Notes under the pieces: model-generated
What the model saw: the letters and a program-made list of their open reading frames with translations, nothing else
Told to the model about the DNA's origin: nothing
The model's database searches: none
NCBI GenBank assembly: GCA_947388675.1
Contig: CANDRW010000018.1
Location: forward strand, 1 to 38,287
Origin: an uncultured Clostridium sp.
GTDB lineage: Bacteria; Bacillota; Clostridia; TANB77; CAG-508
DNA length: 38,287 nucleotides
Reading direction: 5' to 3'
Position numbers and translations under genes: made by a program
In this document: positions 19,377 through 28,189 of the stretch, piece after piece
Position numbering within the stretch: position 1 is the stretch's first letter
How the letters are laid out: every line of letters begins with the position of its first letter

Positions 19377-19394
19377 GACATTTTCTACCTCATG
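19377..19394 (+). repeat. 3' UTR arm of the P1 inverted repeat
   Basis: GACATTTTCTACCTCATG. Confidence 0.85.
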
Positions 19395-19397
19395 GGG

Positions 19398-19429
19398 GGA
19401 GAGCAAGTCTTTGCTCTCCTCTTTTTATT
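19398..19429 (+). terminator. Intrinsic terminator of P1
   Basis: GGAGAGCAAGTCTTTGCTCTCCTCTTTTT. Confidence 0.9.
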
Positions 19430-19481
19430 TCAACTAATTTTTATACTATAAAAGATTAGAACTCTGGATTCTTAAAAGTAT

Positions 19482-19551
19482 GTAACTTAATGTAACTTTG
19501 TGTATCTTATAACTCTTTTTTACTTTTTTAGTTTTATTATTAATGTATACT
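19482..19551 (+). promoter_or_regulatory. Phased 10-bp repeat array and -10 element upstream of RR2
   Basis: GTAACTTAAT|GTAACTTTGT|GTATCTTATA|ACTCTTTTTT|ACTTTTTTAG|TTTTATTATT|AATGTATACT. Confidence 0.55.
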
Positions 19552-19684
19552 AACAATAAAATATTTTAGTATTTTTAAAAATTTTAGCTATTCATTTATT
19601 GAGTTCGAATAATAAAATTTAATCAATCTTCTATCTAAAAGATTGAAATATATTATAAAATACGGTATATTATAGAGGAATCTT

Positions 19685-20404
19685 ATGAATAGGTACAATA
19701 TTATAATAGCAGATGATAATGTTAATTTTACCAAAAATTTATATAAATATTTAAAACAAATTAGTTCAATTATAAATGTTGTCGCTATAGTAGAAAATGG
19801 CAAGCAATTATTAGGGCAACTATATAAACACCACATAGATTTAATAATTTTAGACTTAAATATGCCTCAAATGAATGGAATCGAAACATTAAATCAAATA
19901 AGCAACTCACTTAAAATAAATTTTAAAATATTAATAATATCTGGTAACAACGAACTTTTAAATAAAATTACACTTAGCAATTATACTATGATTAGCAAAA
20001 TTTTAGTTAAACCATTAAGATTAAAAGATATCTATAGTAGTTTAATAGAAATAATTGAATTGCAAAATACTGTTAGAATAGAGGAAAAAATACAAGATTT
20101 ATTATCAAGTTTTAACTTTAATAGAACAAGTAAAGGATACACATATATCTATAAATGTATAATTAAAAGCATTGAAAATGAAAATTTATTGTACAATATT
20201 CAAAATTCATTATATTCTGAAATAGCCAAAGAGACTAATGAAACAATATGTCATATTAAGTGGTCTATACAAAAATCTATTAATGTAATGATAAAAAATA
20301 CCAATAGTGATGTTTTAGATAAATATTTTCCATATTGTCCTAAAATTACAAGTAAAGTTTTTATCAAAGAAATAATTCGAATATTAAAAAGGAGTTGTAA
20401 CTAA
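19685..20404 (+). CDS. Spo0A-like response regulator (RR2)
   Basis: IIIADDNVNFTKNL, IDLIILDLNMPQMNGIE, KPLR; C-terminus SKGYTYIYKCIIKSIENENLLYNIQNSLYSEIAKETNETICHIKWSIQKSINVMIK, Spo0A_C-like. Confidence 0.88.
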   Translation: MNRYNIIIADDNVNFTKNLYKYLKQISSIINVVAIVENGKQLLGQLYKHHIDLIILDLNMPQMNGIETLNQISNSLKINFKILIISGNNELLNKITLSNYTMISKILVKPLRLKDIYSSLIEIIELQNTVRIEEKIQDLLSSFNFNRTSKGYTYIYKCIIKSIENENLLYNIQNSLYSEIAKETNETICHIKWSIQKSINVMIKNTNSDVLDKYFPYCPKITSKVFIKEIIRILKRSCN

Positions 20405-20407
20405 GAA

Positions 20408-21058
20408 ATGACTAAAAGATTCAAAAGCATTCTTGAATGGTTTTTCTGTATATTAATTGCATTCGTTTTATCAATAATAATTAAATATTATATAGGAACT
20501 CCAACAGTAGTTGAACAAAGTTCAATGTATCCAACTTTATACGAAAAAGATAGATTGATTCTAAATCGTTTTAGTAGAACTATAAAAGAGGAACCAATTA
20601 GAGGTACAATAATAACTTTTGAAGCACCAAGTATAAAGAAATATACTAATTCAGAAAATATCGATTTAAATAACCCTATTGCTAGATATGAAAAAGAACC
20701 AGATAGTTGGTGGGAAAAATTTACTTATTATACATTAGAAATAGGTAAGCAAAGTTATATAAAAAGGGTTATAGCCTTGCAAGGGGAATATGTACAAATA
20801 CAAAATGGAAAAGTATATATTAATGGTGATGAACTAAAAGAAGAATATTTGATACCTGGTACAGAAACACCAGATAGCGTATCTGGTGGAATACCATTTT
20901 GTGACTTTATAGTGCCAGAAGGATGTGTATTTGCATTAGGAGATAATAGAGCTAATTCTTTGGACTGTAGAGAATTCGGTTGTATTCCAATTGATAAAAT
21001 AGAAAGTAAAGTATGGATTCGTTTTTATCCATTTAATAAGATAGGGAAAATAAATTAG
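20408..21058 (+). CDS. Type I signal peptidase (S26)
   Basis: VEQSSMYPTL (catalytic Ser), SYIKRVIALQGEYVQI (catalytic Lys), VFALGDNRANSLDCREFGCI; 3 nt after the RR2 stop. Confidence 0.92.
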   Translation: MTKRFKSILEWFFCILIAFVLSIIIKYYIGTPTVVEQSSMYPTLYEKDRLILNRFSRTIKEEPIRGTIITFEAPSIKKYTNSENIDLNNPIARYEKEPDSWWEKFTYYTLEIGKQSYIKRVIALQGEYVQIQNGKVYINGDELKEEYLIPGTETPDSVSGGIPFCDFIVPEGCVFALGDNRANSLDCREFGCIPIDKIESKVWIRFYPFNKIGKIN

Positions 21059-21352
21059 AAATAAAAATCGAAAAGAAAAACTTTCGCTTTTCTTTTTCGA
21101 AGTTTCTACTATATCACACCACAGTTTCCGTGTACTGTTTAGTACCATGCAGTTAGCTAATGCACTAGTAATTTATTTACTAGTGTTTTCTTTTGTTTAA
21201 TTCAGCCTTATATGTGATTTTCTTTCATTTGACTGTGATTGGGCAACTTTAGCTTATTTTAGCCTTTCTCTTCACTAATACCTTCTTGCCACTTACTACT
21301 ATTAGGCACCGTAAAAAACTTCTTCCCCAAAATTGTTGCCTATGCTAGACAC

Positions 21353-21391
21353 AAAAAAGTAGGAGTACCCAAAATCAATCGGATACTCCTA
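21353..21391 (-). terminator. Intrinsic terminator of P2
   Basis: Minus: TTAGGAGTATCCGATTGATTTTGGGTACTCCTACTTTTTT. Confidence 0.85.
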
Positions 21392-21408
21392 AGGTTTAAT
21401 GGGGCAAA
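21391..21408 (-). repeat. 3' UTR arm of the P2 inverted repeat
   Basis: Plus AAGGTTTAATGGGGCAAA. Confidence 0.85.
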
Positions 21409-21417
21409 AATGTTGAT

Positions 21418-21882
21418 TTAGATTTTCTTTACCGAGAAGTAATAAGTGATAAAGTTATTTCCCACATTATGCAAGACAACAGTCTTTGTACCATAGCTCT
21501 GGTGCCTGTATGTCAGTGAGTGGGGTTGCAGCTCCCCAGTAACATTGTAGGTATAGTGGTCTCCCACGCTTGAATAGTCCATATGTAGCTTAGACGTAAG
21601 TCCTTCTCCTGTCTTTGCAGAGACATTAAGAACGATGTCATTTCTGAGCAGATTCGGACAGTCAAAGGTGATGGTAACGGAGCCACCCGCAGGAATACCT
21701 CCAATTCTGGTGCACAGGCTGGTTGCATAAGGAGTGATTTCATCTCCACTGGAAAGCTCACTGCTCTCTGCATAAGTTTCAGGCTCTTCCACGGGTTCAG
21801 CCGCGAACGCTGGCACTGCCAGGGCGAACAGCATAGCCATTCCCACTAATGCGGAAATCATCCGTTTCACATTAATACTCAT
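21418..21882 (-). CDS. Small secreted protein (P2)
   Basis: TGGAGGTTTTTTT-ATG; signal peptide MSINVKRMISALVGMAMLFALAVPAFAAE; acidic linker then ITPYA and a beta-rich domain. Confidence 0.8.
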   Translation of the reverse strand: MSINVKRMISALVGMAMLFALAVPAFAAEPVEEPETYAESSELSSGDEITPYATSLCTRIGGIPAGGSVTITFDCPNLLRNDIVLNVSAKTGEGLTSKLHMDYSSVGDHYTYNVTGELQPHSLTYRHQSYGTKTVVLHNVGNNFITYYFSVKKI

Positions 21883-21907
21883 AAAAAAACCTCCATTATA
21901 ATTTTAG

Positions 21908-21926
21908 TTTGCCCCATTAAAACCTT
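21908..21926 (-). repeat. 5' UTR arm of the P2 inverted repeat
   Basis: Plus TTTGCCCCATTAAAACCTT, reverse complement of 21391-21408 apart from one extra A/T. Confidence 0.85.
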
Positions 21927-21987
21927 CTAATAATTTAGAATCCAAAAAGGATTCTAAACAATTAGCTCATAAAGAGAATATGTATTT

Positions 21988-22034
21988 AGTATAACGCACT
22001 GATAATATTTAGTCAAAAAAGTGGAAAAAAGTAG
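21988..22034 (-). promoter_or_regulatory. Promoter of P2: two phased repeats, TTGACT -35, 17-bp spacer, TATACT -10
   Basis: Minus: CTACTTTTTT|CCACTTTTTTGACT-N17-TATACT. Confidence 0.65.
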
Positions 22035-22270
22035 AAAATATATACTAGTCAATTACTCAGAAATATTTTTATAATTATTTGATAATCTAGTATGAAAATA
22101 TACTTTTTTTGTTATATTATTTATCTATTTTCTATTATACGAATCAGACACTGGATATAACTGTTTATTACACAGATTCTTATTCAAATAATTATGGTTT
22201 CAAAAACTTGCTTGATAACCATTTTGATAACCTAAATAATACTTTTAATTCATAGAAAAGATATATTAAG

Positions 22271-23008
22271 TTACTTTGTATCTATTTTTATCAAAACTGT
22301 ATTTATAACAGTTTTAATATTGGGTTTCATTATCATCTGTAGAGAAAAGTAATTAACTAATTTCATCTCATTGCAATTGTAATACATATTTTCAGTAGCC
22401 CTAATTATATTACACTTTATGTTATTAGTGGATTGATTATATCTTTGAGCAATAATTGGATAAACATACTTGTTTAAATTCTCCATAAAGTTTTCTCCTC
22501 TAATATAAATTAATTCAATAACTTCAATTAAATACCTAGTTCCCTTATTTGAAAAATCATATCCAAGATATAAAAGTTCGTTTGTAATTTTCGCTTTTAT
22601 ATTTTTTAAATCTTGATTTTCTTCTCTTTCTATAATTAGTCCATTTATTTGTGCTACAATTTGTTCCATGCTTAATGTCTTTGGCAAAATTCGGTTTACA
22701 ACTTGATTGTAACGAATTTCCGAATCCTTCATTAGCTCTAATTCCCCTGATATAATAATAAATGAATTATAGTATTTTTCTCGTTGTTCTCTATCTAATT
22801 TTTCAATCACTTCAATTCCACTATATATTGGCATCTTCAAGTCTAATAAAACAATATCTATAAGATTGTTTCCATTTAAGACTTTTAACGTTTCTTCTCC
22901 ATTAATTGTGATATTAGTTACTCTTACTTTATTCGATTTTTCATTTATAAAAGCCATTAAATTTCTTGCATAATTCCAATTATCATCTGCAATCAAAACA
23001 TTTACCAT
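22271..23008 (-). CDS. Spo0A-like response regulator (RR3)
   Basis: VLIADDNWNYARNL, IDIVLLDLKMPIYSGIEV, ILPKTLS; C-terminus NKGTRYLIEVIELIYIRGENFMENLNKYVYPIIAQRYNQSTNNIKCNIIRATENM, Spo0A_C-like. Confidence 0.85.
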   Translation of the reverse strand: MVNVLIADDNWNYARNLMAFINEKSNKVRVTNITINGEETLKVLNGNNLIDIVLLDLKMPIYSGIEVIEKLDREQREKYYNSFIIISGELELMKDSEIRYNQVVNRILPKTLSMEQIVAQINGLIIEREENQDLKNIKAKITNELLYLGYDFSNKGTRYLIEVIELIYIRGENFMENLNKYVYPIIAQRYNQSTNNIKCNIIRATENMYYNCNEMKLVNYFSLQMIMKPNIKTVINTVLIKIDTK

Positions 23009-23048
23009 GTTATTTCACCTCTCTAAATATAGATATATATATATCTAC

Positions 23049-23139
23049 AAAAAGTTGCAAAAAATCATAAAAAGTCGCAAAATGTTTTTTGTAACTTTTT
23101 GTGACTTTTTATAACTATAAATTATAAGAATTGTATAAT
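23049..23139. promoter_or_regulatory. Divergent phased repeat arrays between RR3 and P3
   Basis: Minus GCGACTTTTT|ATGATTTTTT|GCAACTTTTT (23078-23049); plus GTAACTTTTT|GTGACTTTTT|ATAACT-N17-TATAAT (23091-23139). Confidence 0.65.
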
Positions 23140-23186
23140 TGATAAAATTTAGTATCTTAATCAAGGTAATTATCTTGATTTAAGAT

Positions 23187-23203
23187 AGAAGGGTTAGGGA
23201 ATA
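23187..23203 (+). repeat. 5' UTR arm of the P3 inverted repeat
   Basis: AGAAGGGTTAGGGAATA; pairs with 23729-23745 with one U.G wobble. Confidence 0.85.
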
Positions 23204-23223
23204 CAAGTTATAAGGAGGCTCTT

Positions 23224-23724
23224 ATGAAACGGTTATATGCATTTTTCCTTTCTGTCATCTTAGGTTTGAGCATTACCAATGTGGCTCATGCAACTGATTG
23301 TACCCCTATTTCTGTCGATTCTGACAATATAGTTTTTACATTTTCGGATGAGCAGCCCATCGTTCCCTATGCTGGTGTGGAAACGTGGTATAAAACGTCT
23401 TTGCATACAGTTGGGAGCTTCTATTTGGACGGGCAAAATTTGACTCCTGTAAAAACTATTGGCAACGCAGGTAGCCTAACCGTTTATGCAGATGCAACGG
23501 CAAGTCATGGCAATCCATATGTTTTATATATGGAAATTCGTGAATATCCTTCTGGTAGGGTATTAGCTTCTGGTAAAAGTGTCTCTATGTGCGACTGTGG
23601 CTCTGTGCAGCACGCTGGATTAACACTCAAGGTACAAAAGGGGCAAAAAATACAAGTATTCACAAAATACTCTACTACTCCCCGTACTCCTGCAAAACTC
23701 ACACTATCTTACAGTTTGATTTGA
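23224..23724 (+). CDS. Small secreted protein (P3)
   Basis: AAGGAGGCTCTT-ATG; signal peptide MKRLYAFFLSVILGLSITNVAHAT; linker then IVPYAG and a beta-rich domain. Confidence 0.8.
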   Translation: MKRLYAFFLSVILGLSITNVAHATDCTPISVDSDNIVFTFSDEQPIVPYAGVETWYKTSLHTVGSFYLDGQNLTPVKTIGNAGSLTVYADATASHGNPYVLYMEIREYPSGRVLASGKSVSMCDCGSVQHAGLTLKVQKGQKIQVFTKYSTTPRTPAKLTLSYSLI

Positions 23725-23728
23725 ATAT

Positions 23729-23745
23729 TATTCCCTAGCCCTTCT
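23729..23745 (+). repeat. 3' UTR arm of the P3 inverted repeat
   Basis: TATTCCCTAGCCCTTCT. Confidence 0.85.
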
Positions 23746-23774
23746 AAGGGAAGCAAATTGCTTCCCTTTCTTTT
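23746..23774 (+). terminator. Intrinsic terminator of P3
   Basis: AAGGGAAGCAAATTGCTTCCCTTTCTTTT. Confidence 0.9.
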
Positions 23775-24954
23775 ATTGATTTCTTATTAATCTAATATCA
23801 TACTGTTTTTTATTATACTCAAAATGTAAAGTTAATGTGTCTGTGGAATCATAAATTGTCAAATCTAAAGTATCTGTATATTTTAAAATACCATCTTTCT
23901 CTTCCCCTAATAGTTCACCATTAGCACTTGTATTTTTGGTAATATAAAACCTCTCTTTATTTGAATTTTCAATATAAACATTATTTATTGGATTAATTAG
24001 CATCATATATTCCTTATATGCTTTACTTACTAAATGACCTTCATACTCTTCTGTTTTCGCAACTTCATTTGAACTATTCTCTTTTTCTAGTTCTTTTAAT
24101 ATTCTTAATATTTCTTCATTATTGTCATTATTTTTTTCTAATATAATAGAAATATTGGTTCCTGTTATATATGTTTCCATCTTAATTTCTTTAATTTCTT
24201 CATATGTATTGTCTACAATTTGATAAGTATATGTTTGCCTATTTTGAAAACTATCTGGCATATTTTCCTCTATGCACCAAATTCCTTTATATAATTGATT
24301 ATCTATAACTATATTCTCTAATCTACAAAATATTTTTTTACTTTTTGGATATTTCATAGTATCTGTTGTTAAATTATATATTAGTTGCACTTTTCCTTTC
24401 TGTGTATTATGCACTTTTGAACTTGCTCCACTATTAATATATTTCTCATTAAAATTGCCTTCTTCAATATTTAGCTTATTCTTTTCAATGAATTCTGTTA
24501 ATATTTTTGAACCTTTAGCATATATAATTCTATTTTCTTCATCAGTAATTAATATACTTTGAAATTCTATATTATGAATATCTAACTCCTCTTCGCATTT
24601 TACATCAAAATTAATATCTAAATTATAATCATCCATTAATATATTATTTGCTTTGATAGAAATATTATTACTAGTTTGATATTCTCCCGAACCATTGATT
24701 ATGTAATTATTGTTAATTGCAGTTTCAACTCCCTCTCTATTATTAAACATATTTTTTATATAGTAACTGGCATAAGCGACACCAGATATAAAAATTGAAC
24801 AGCAAATTATGATTATCGCTACTTTATAAAAATTAGCATTTTTCTTTTTTATATATAATGCTTGCTTGATTGTTGCTTGATACCCATTAGGTTCACATAT
24901 ATTACTATTAATAACACTTATTATCTTTTTGTCCAGTTCATCCATTCTTAACAC
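23773..24954 (-). CDS. Anti-sigma-like transmembrane protein (DUF4179-type)
   Basis: Cytoplasmic N-terminus, one TM (FYKVAIIIICCSIFISGVAYASYYI), large extracellular part; overlaps the sigma factor gene. Confidence 0.65.
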   Translation of the reverse strand: MLRMDELDKKIISVINSNICEPNGYQATIKQALYIKKKNANFYKVAIIIICCSIFISGVAYASYYIKNMFNNREGVETAINNNYIINGSGEYQTSNNISIKANNILMDDYNLDINFDVKCEEELDIHNIEFQSILITDEENRIIYAKGSKILTEFIEKNKLNIEEGNFNEKYINSGASSKVHNTQKGKVQLIYNLTTDTMKYPKSKKIFCRLENIVIDNQLYKGIWCIEENMPDSFQNRQTYTYQIVDNTYEEIKEIKMETYITGTNISIILEKNNDNNEEILRILKELEKENSSNEVAKTEEYEGHLVSKAYKEYMMLINPINNVYIENSNKERFYITKNTSANGELLGEEKDGILKYTDTLDLTIYDSTDTLTLHFEYNKKQYDIRLIRNQ

Positions 24955-25543
24955 CTTCTTTATAATTATTTTTAATTTTTTGTTTAGCTCTAAAGATTTT
25001 GCTCTTTACTGTATTTTCATTCATATTTAGTAAATCACTTATTTCTTTACTAGTATATTTTTCATTGTAAAATAGAATAATAATAGTCCTCTCATCATAG
25101 TCCAAGTTTTTAAGCATTCTATAAAAATCCAATGTATGATTAATGTCTTCTATGTTGTTATAACTTTCTAAGTAATATCCGTTTTGTTCATATTCATTAA
25201 ATATACTATTTTCTTTCTTCTTTTTTCGATATTTCTTATTACAATTATTAATTAATATTTTTATTATCCAAAATTTAAACTTGGTTGGTTCTTTTAATTG
25301 TTTTATTTTTTTATATGCCTCTATCATAGTTTCTTGAATGACATCTTGAATATCCTCTTCATTTGATAATCTTACTCTTGCTAATTTATATAAATCATTT
25401 CTTATAACTAATATTATTTGCGTAAAAGCCTCTTTGTCATTCTTTTTGGCTTTCAAAACTAATTCTTCCAAGTAATCATCTCCTTTAAGTTTACTCGAAT
25501 CTTCTTTATGTATAAGATACTTATATTTTATAAAAAGTTGCAT
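24938..25543 (-). CDS. RNA polymerase sigma factor, sigma-70/ECF family
   Basis: NEEDIQDVIQETMIEAYKKIKQLKEPTKFKFWIIKILINNCNKKYRKKKK; LDYDERTIIILFYNEKYTSKEISDLLNMNENTVKSKIFRAKQKIK. Confidence 0.9.
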   Translation of the reverse strand: MQLFIKYKYLIHKEDSSKLKGDDYLEELVLKAKKNDKEAFTQIILVIRNDLYKLARVRLSNEEDIQDVIQETMIEAYKKIKQLKEPTKFKFWIIKILINNCNKKYRKKKKENSIFNEYEQNGYYLESYNNIEDINHTLDFYRMLKNLDYDERTIIILFYNEKYTSKEISDLLNMNENTVKSKIFRAKQKIKNNYKEGVKNG

Positions 25544-25796
25544 ATTTCCATTCTTTTTGAATTATATCTATAATTCACCCTTTCCACAATATTAAAATAT
25601 AAAAAATCTTCTATTATCTCCTGTATACTCTTCAAAATAATTATCATACATAAAAATAGAACCAGAAAAAATTTTGTCGATAAAAAAATATTTTAAGCGT
25701 TAGCACAGTATCCAATTTATAGTATAATATTGATGTGCAATATACCGTATCTATAATATTATTTATGAAAGAGATAAGACTAAAAGGAGAAAGAGT

Positions 25797-26231
25797 ATGA
25801 GAATTTTAATAAAGAATGAAGAGTTAAAAGAGAAATTATATCCAAATGGTTATTGGCTTGATAATAATTTACTTTTTGTTGGTGGTGTTTGCTTAAAAAA
25901 AGAAAATAATCAAAAAAGACTTTTTATCATTCAAGAAGCTATAAGCGGTGGCTTTAATAACGGCGCTTCTTTTGTCACTATTTTTAAAAATGAAGCTGGT
26001 TATGCTACTGGTTCTACAAGTTTAGAAAAAGCTTCTGAAAAGTATTACGTCTTAGATGATAATGAAAATGATATTTGTACTAGATTTATCTATATTGTTA
26101 CAGAAGAAAATACATATGCCATAAAAGAAGATATTAAAAATGCTGGTGGAAAATGGGATAAAGAAAATAAATTCTGGTACTTTACTAATGAACCTGATGG
26201 TTTTAAAGTGAAAAAAACATATCTTATATAG
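25797..26231 (+). CDS. Hypothetical protein with a DUF5710-like AGGKWDxExKxWY motif
   Basis: NTYAIKEDIKNAGGKWDKENKFWYF at the C-terminus. Confidence 0.55.
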   Translation: MRILIKNEELKEKLYPNGYWLDNNLLFVGGVCLKKENNQKRLFIIQEAISGGFNNGASFVTIFKNEAGYATGSTSLEKASEKYYVLDDNENDICTRFIYIVTEENTYAIKEDIKNAGGKWDKENKFWYFTNEPDGFKVKKTYLI

Positions 26232-26508
26232 AAAAGGAGATTTATTATGGAAAATCAAGAAAATATATCTTTAATTGATGAAATCTATCTTAATGATTAT
26301 GGTGAATTATTGCAATACCAATATTTCAAAAATAATTTTTAAATATTGACATCTTCCTTCAAATATGATATAAAAAAGATATTAATTTAATCATCTTGGA
26401 ATTTAAAGTTAATAATAAGGATTGACTTATTTAAGAGAAAAGTAAAATAATTTAAGTATATTAGAAAATACCAGAGTTATCTGGTTTTTATTTATATGGA
26501 GAATAAAT

Positions 26509-26829
26509 ATGTTAGATTACAAACTCATTGGTGAGAGATTAAAAAAAGCGAGAAAGGCAAAAAATATAACTCAAGAAGAATTGGTAGATAAATTAGAAGT
26601 TTCTATTGCATTTTTAAGTAGGCTTGAAAGTGCTGGATATCATATTAATTTAAAAAGATTAAACCAAATCTGTGAAATTTTAGATGTTTCTGAAAGTGAT
26701 ATTTTGAGTGGCACTGCTACTAGTTCTTCAAGTTATTTAGAAAAAGATTTTCAGAAATTGCTAGATTTATGTGATGAAAAACAAAAAAGATTAGCTTATA
26801 AATTAATTAAAATAATTTTAGAAGAATAA
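26509..26829 (+). CDS. XRE-family HTH regulator
   Basis: IGERLKKARKAKNITQEELVDKLEVSIAFLSRLESAGYHINLKRLNQICEILDV. Confidence 0.9.
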   Translation: MLDYKLIGERLKKARKAKNITQEELVDKLEVSIAFLSRLESAGYHINLKRLNQICEILDVSESDILSGTATSSSSYLEKDFQKLLDLCDEKQKRLAYKLIKIILEE

Positions 26830-27173
26830 TTAGAAAAATATTATATATTAAAGTAAACGGCTCAAATTAAATTTTAAGCCGTTTTTATATTTTAGATATA
26901 TATTTTCTTATGTATTTACATTAGATGCTTTTTTATGGAGTTTAAATAGAAATTAGAGAATAAGAAATTTGAGTACAAAAACAAAAAAGCATTTTAATAT
27001 ATCAGGTGATGAAATGCGTGACAAATAATATACAATAAAAATAGAACTAGAAAGATTTGCTATTGATTTTTTATCTTTTTTATAGTATTTTATATTATAA
27101 TGAATTCATAAATTTATTATTTTTGTTTACTAATTCTAAAAAGCAGTTCACTTCAATGTAACTGCTTTTTTAT

Positions 27174-27488
27174 TTATATATGTTTTTTATGATATTTTCT
27201 TTTATACTCTTCAATATCTTTTTCAACTCTTTTTCTAAATTTATTACTCATAATATATGTAAAAAAAATTATATTTAGTGAGAAATTATTACAAAAATAG
27301 TAAGTAAACCTTTTTTCTATGTCATATTCATTATTACTATTATCATATATAGCATCAATAAACCATTCTATATAAAATTTAAAATCTTCATGTTCAAAAG
27401 CAGCAGGACATATATTATACAAAAAAACCTTCTCTTTAGTTATAAAATAATCAATAAACCCTTTGTCATTGCTTGATATAATATTCAT
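27174..27488 (-). CDS. Hypothetical protein
   Basis: ORF with SD (GGAGGTTACAA-ATG); terminator at about 27137-27172. Confidence 0.5.
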   Translation of the reverse strand: MNIISSNDKGFIDYFITKEKVFLYNICPAAFEHEDFKFYIEWFIDAIYDNSNNEYDIEKRFTYYFCNNFSLNIIFFTYIMSNKFRKRVEKDIEEYKRKYHKKHI

Positions 27489-27682
27489 TTGTAACCTCCA
27501 TATTTCATTAGTTTTGTATTTTTCAAAGTTATAAACTCGATTTTTTTTATTGTTTTATAGTCTTTGTCTATATATCATAATATTTTTTATAGATTAAAGC
27601 TATATTTTATATTCAAAATTATAGTTTTAATCTATTTCATTTATTAGTATTTCTTTATTATACTATTACTTGGGGTGAGTTA

Positions 27683-27997
27683 ATGGCAAACTTAAATAAT
27701 AATGTCAAAATTGGACAAAATATTAAAGATATTAGACAAGGATTAGAATTGACACAAGAAGAATTCGCTGAAAAACTAAATATTAATGCTCAATTTTTAT
27801 CACAAGTGGAAACAGGCAGAGCAGGTATAAGTATGGATAATGCCATTAATATTTGTAATACAGCAAAGTGTTCTTCAACACTACTATTTAAAAATATTAT
27901 AAAAACCCCAGACATCATTGAAAACTATAGTCTTTTAAATAACAGAGATAAATCTATAGTAGAGCAAATGATTCTTTATTTACTTAACACAAAATAA
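27683..27997 (+). CDS. XRE-family HTH regulator
   Basis: IGQNIKDIRQGLELTQEEFAEKLNINAQFLSQVETGRAGISMDNAINIC. Confidence 0.9.
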   Translation: MANLNNNVKIGQNIKDIRQGLELTQEEFAEKLNINAQFLSQVETGRAGISMDNAINICNTAKCSSTLLFKNIIKTPDIIENYSLLNNRDKSIVEQMILYLLNTK

Positions 27998-28110
27998 TTA
28001 TTTATCGCTAACAGTATATAGAAGTATATTGTTAGCATATTTTTTGAATCTAAAAAAAAACTTCCTCCCTTCTTGAATACTTTTTTATAAATTGTAGCAT
28101 CTTATTCTAT

Positions 28111-28136
28111 AAATAGCGTGTCTCACACGCTATTTT
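28111..28136. terminator. Hairpin/terminator
   Basis: AAATAGCGTGTCTCACACGCTATTTT. Confidence 0.5.
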
Positions 28137-28189
28137 AACATTAAATTTATTATAAAATCAATATAAAAATAAATGGACGGTAAGTTTCT

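Noticed and set aside
18803-19394. P1 inverted repeats as insertion sequence ends
   Set aside because: No transposase, no target duplication seen, and P2/P3 have unrelated arms at the same positions, so an IS or MITE does not explain the pattern.
21513-21773. 86-aa minus ORF overlapping P2 in another frame
   Set aside because: P2 has SD, signal peptide and terminator; this is an out-of-frame shadow ORF in GC-richer DNA. Same reasoning for 18772-19008 and 19128-19373 over P1.
23049-23116. Repeats between RR3 and P3 as a possible CRISPR array
   Set aside because: Units are 10 bp, contiguous, with no spacers; they fit promoter operator arrays.
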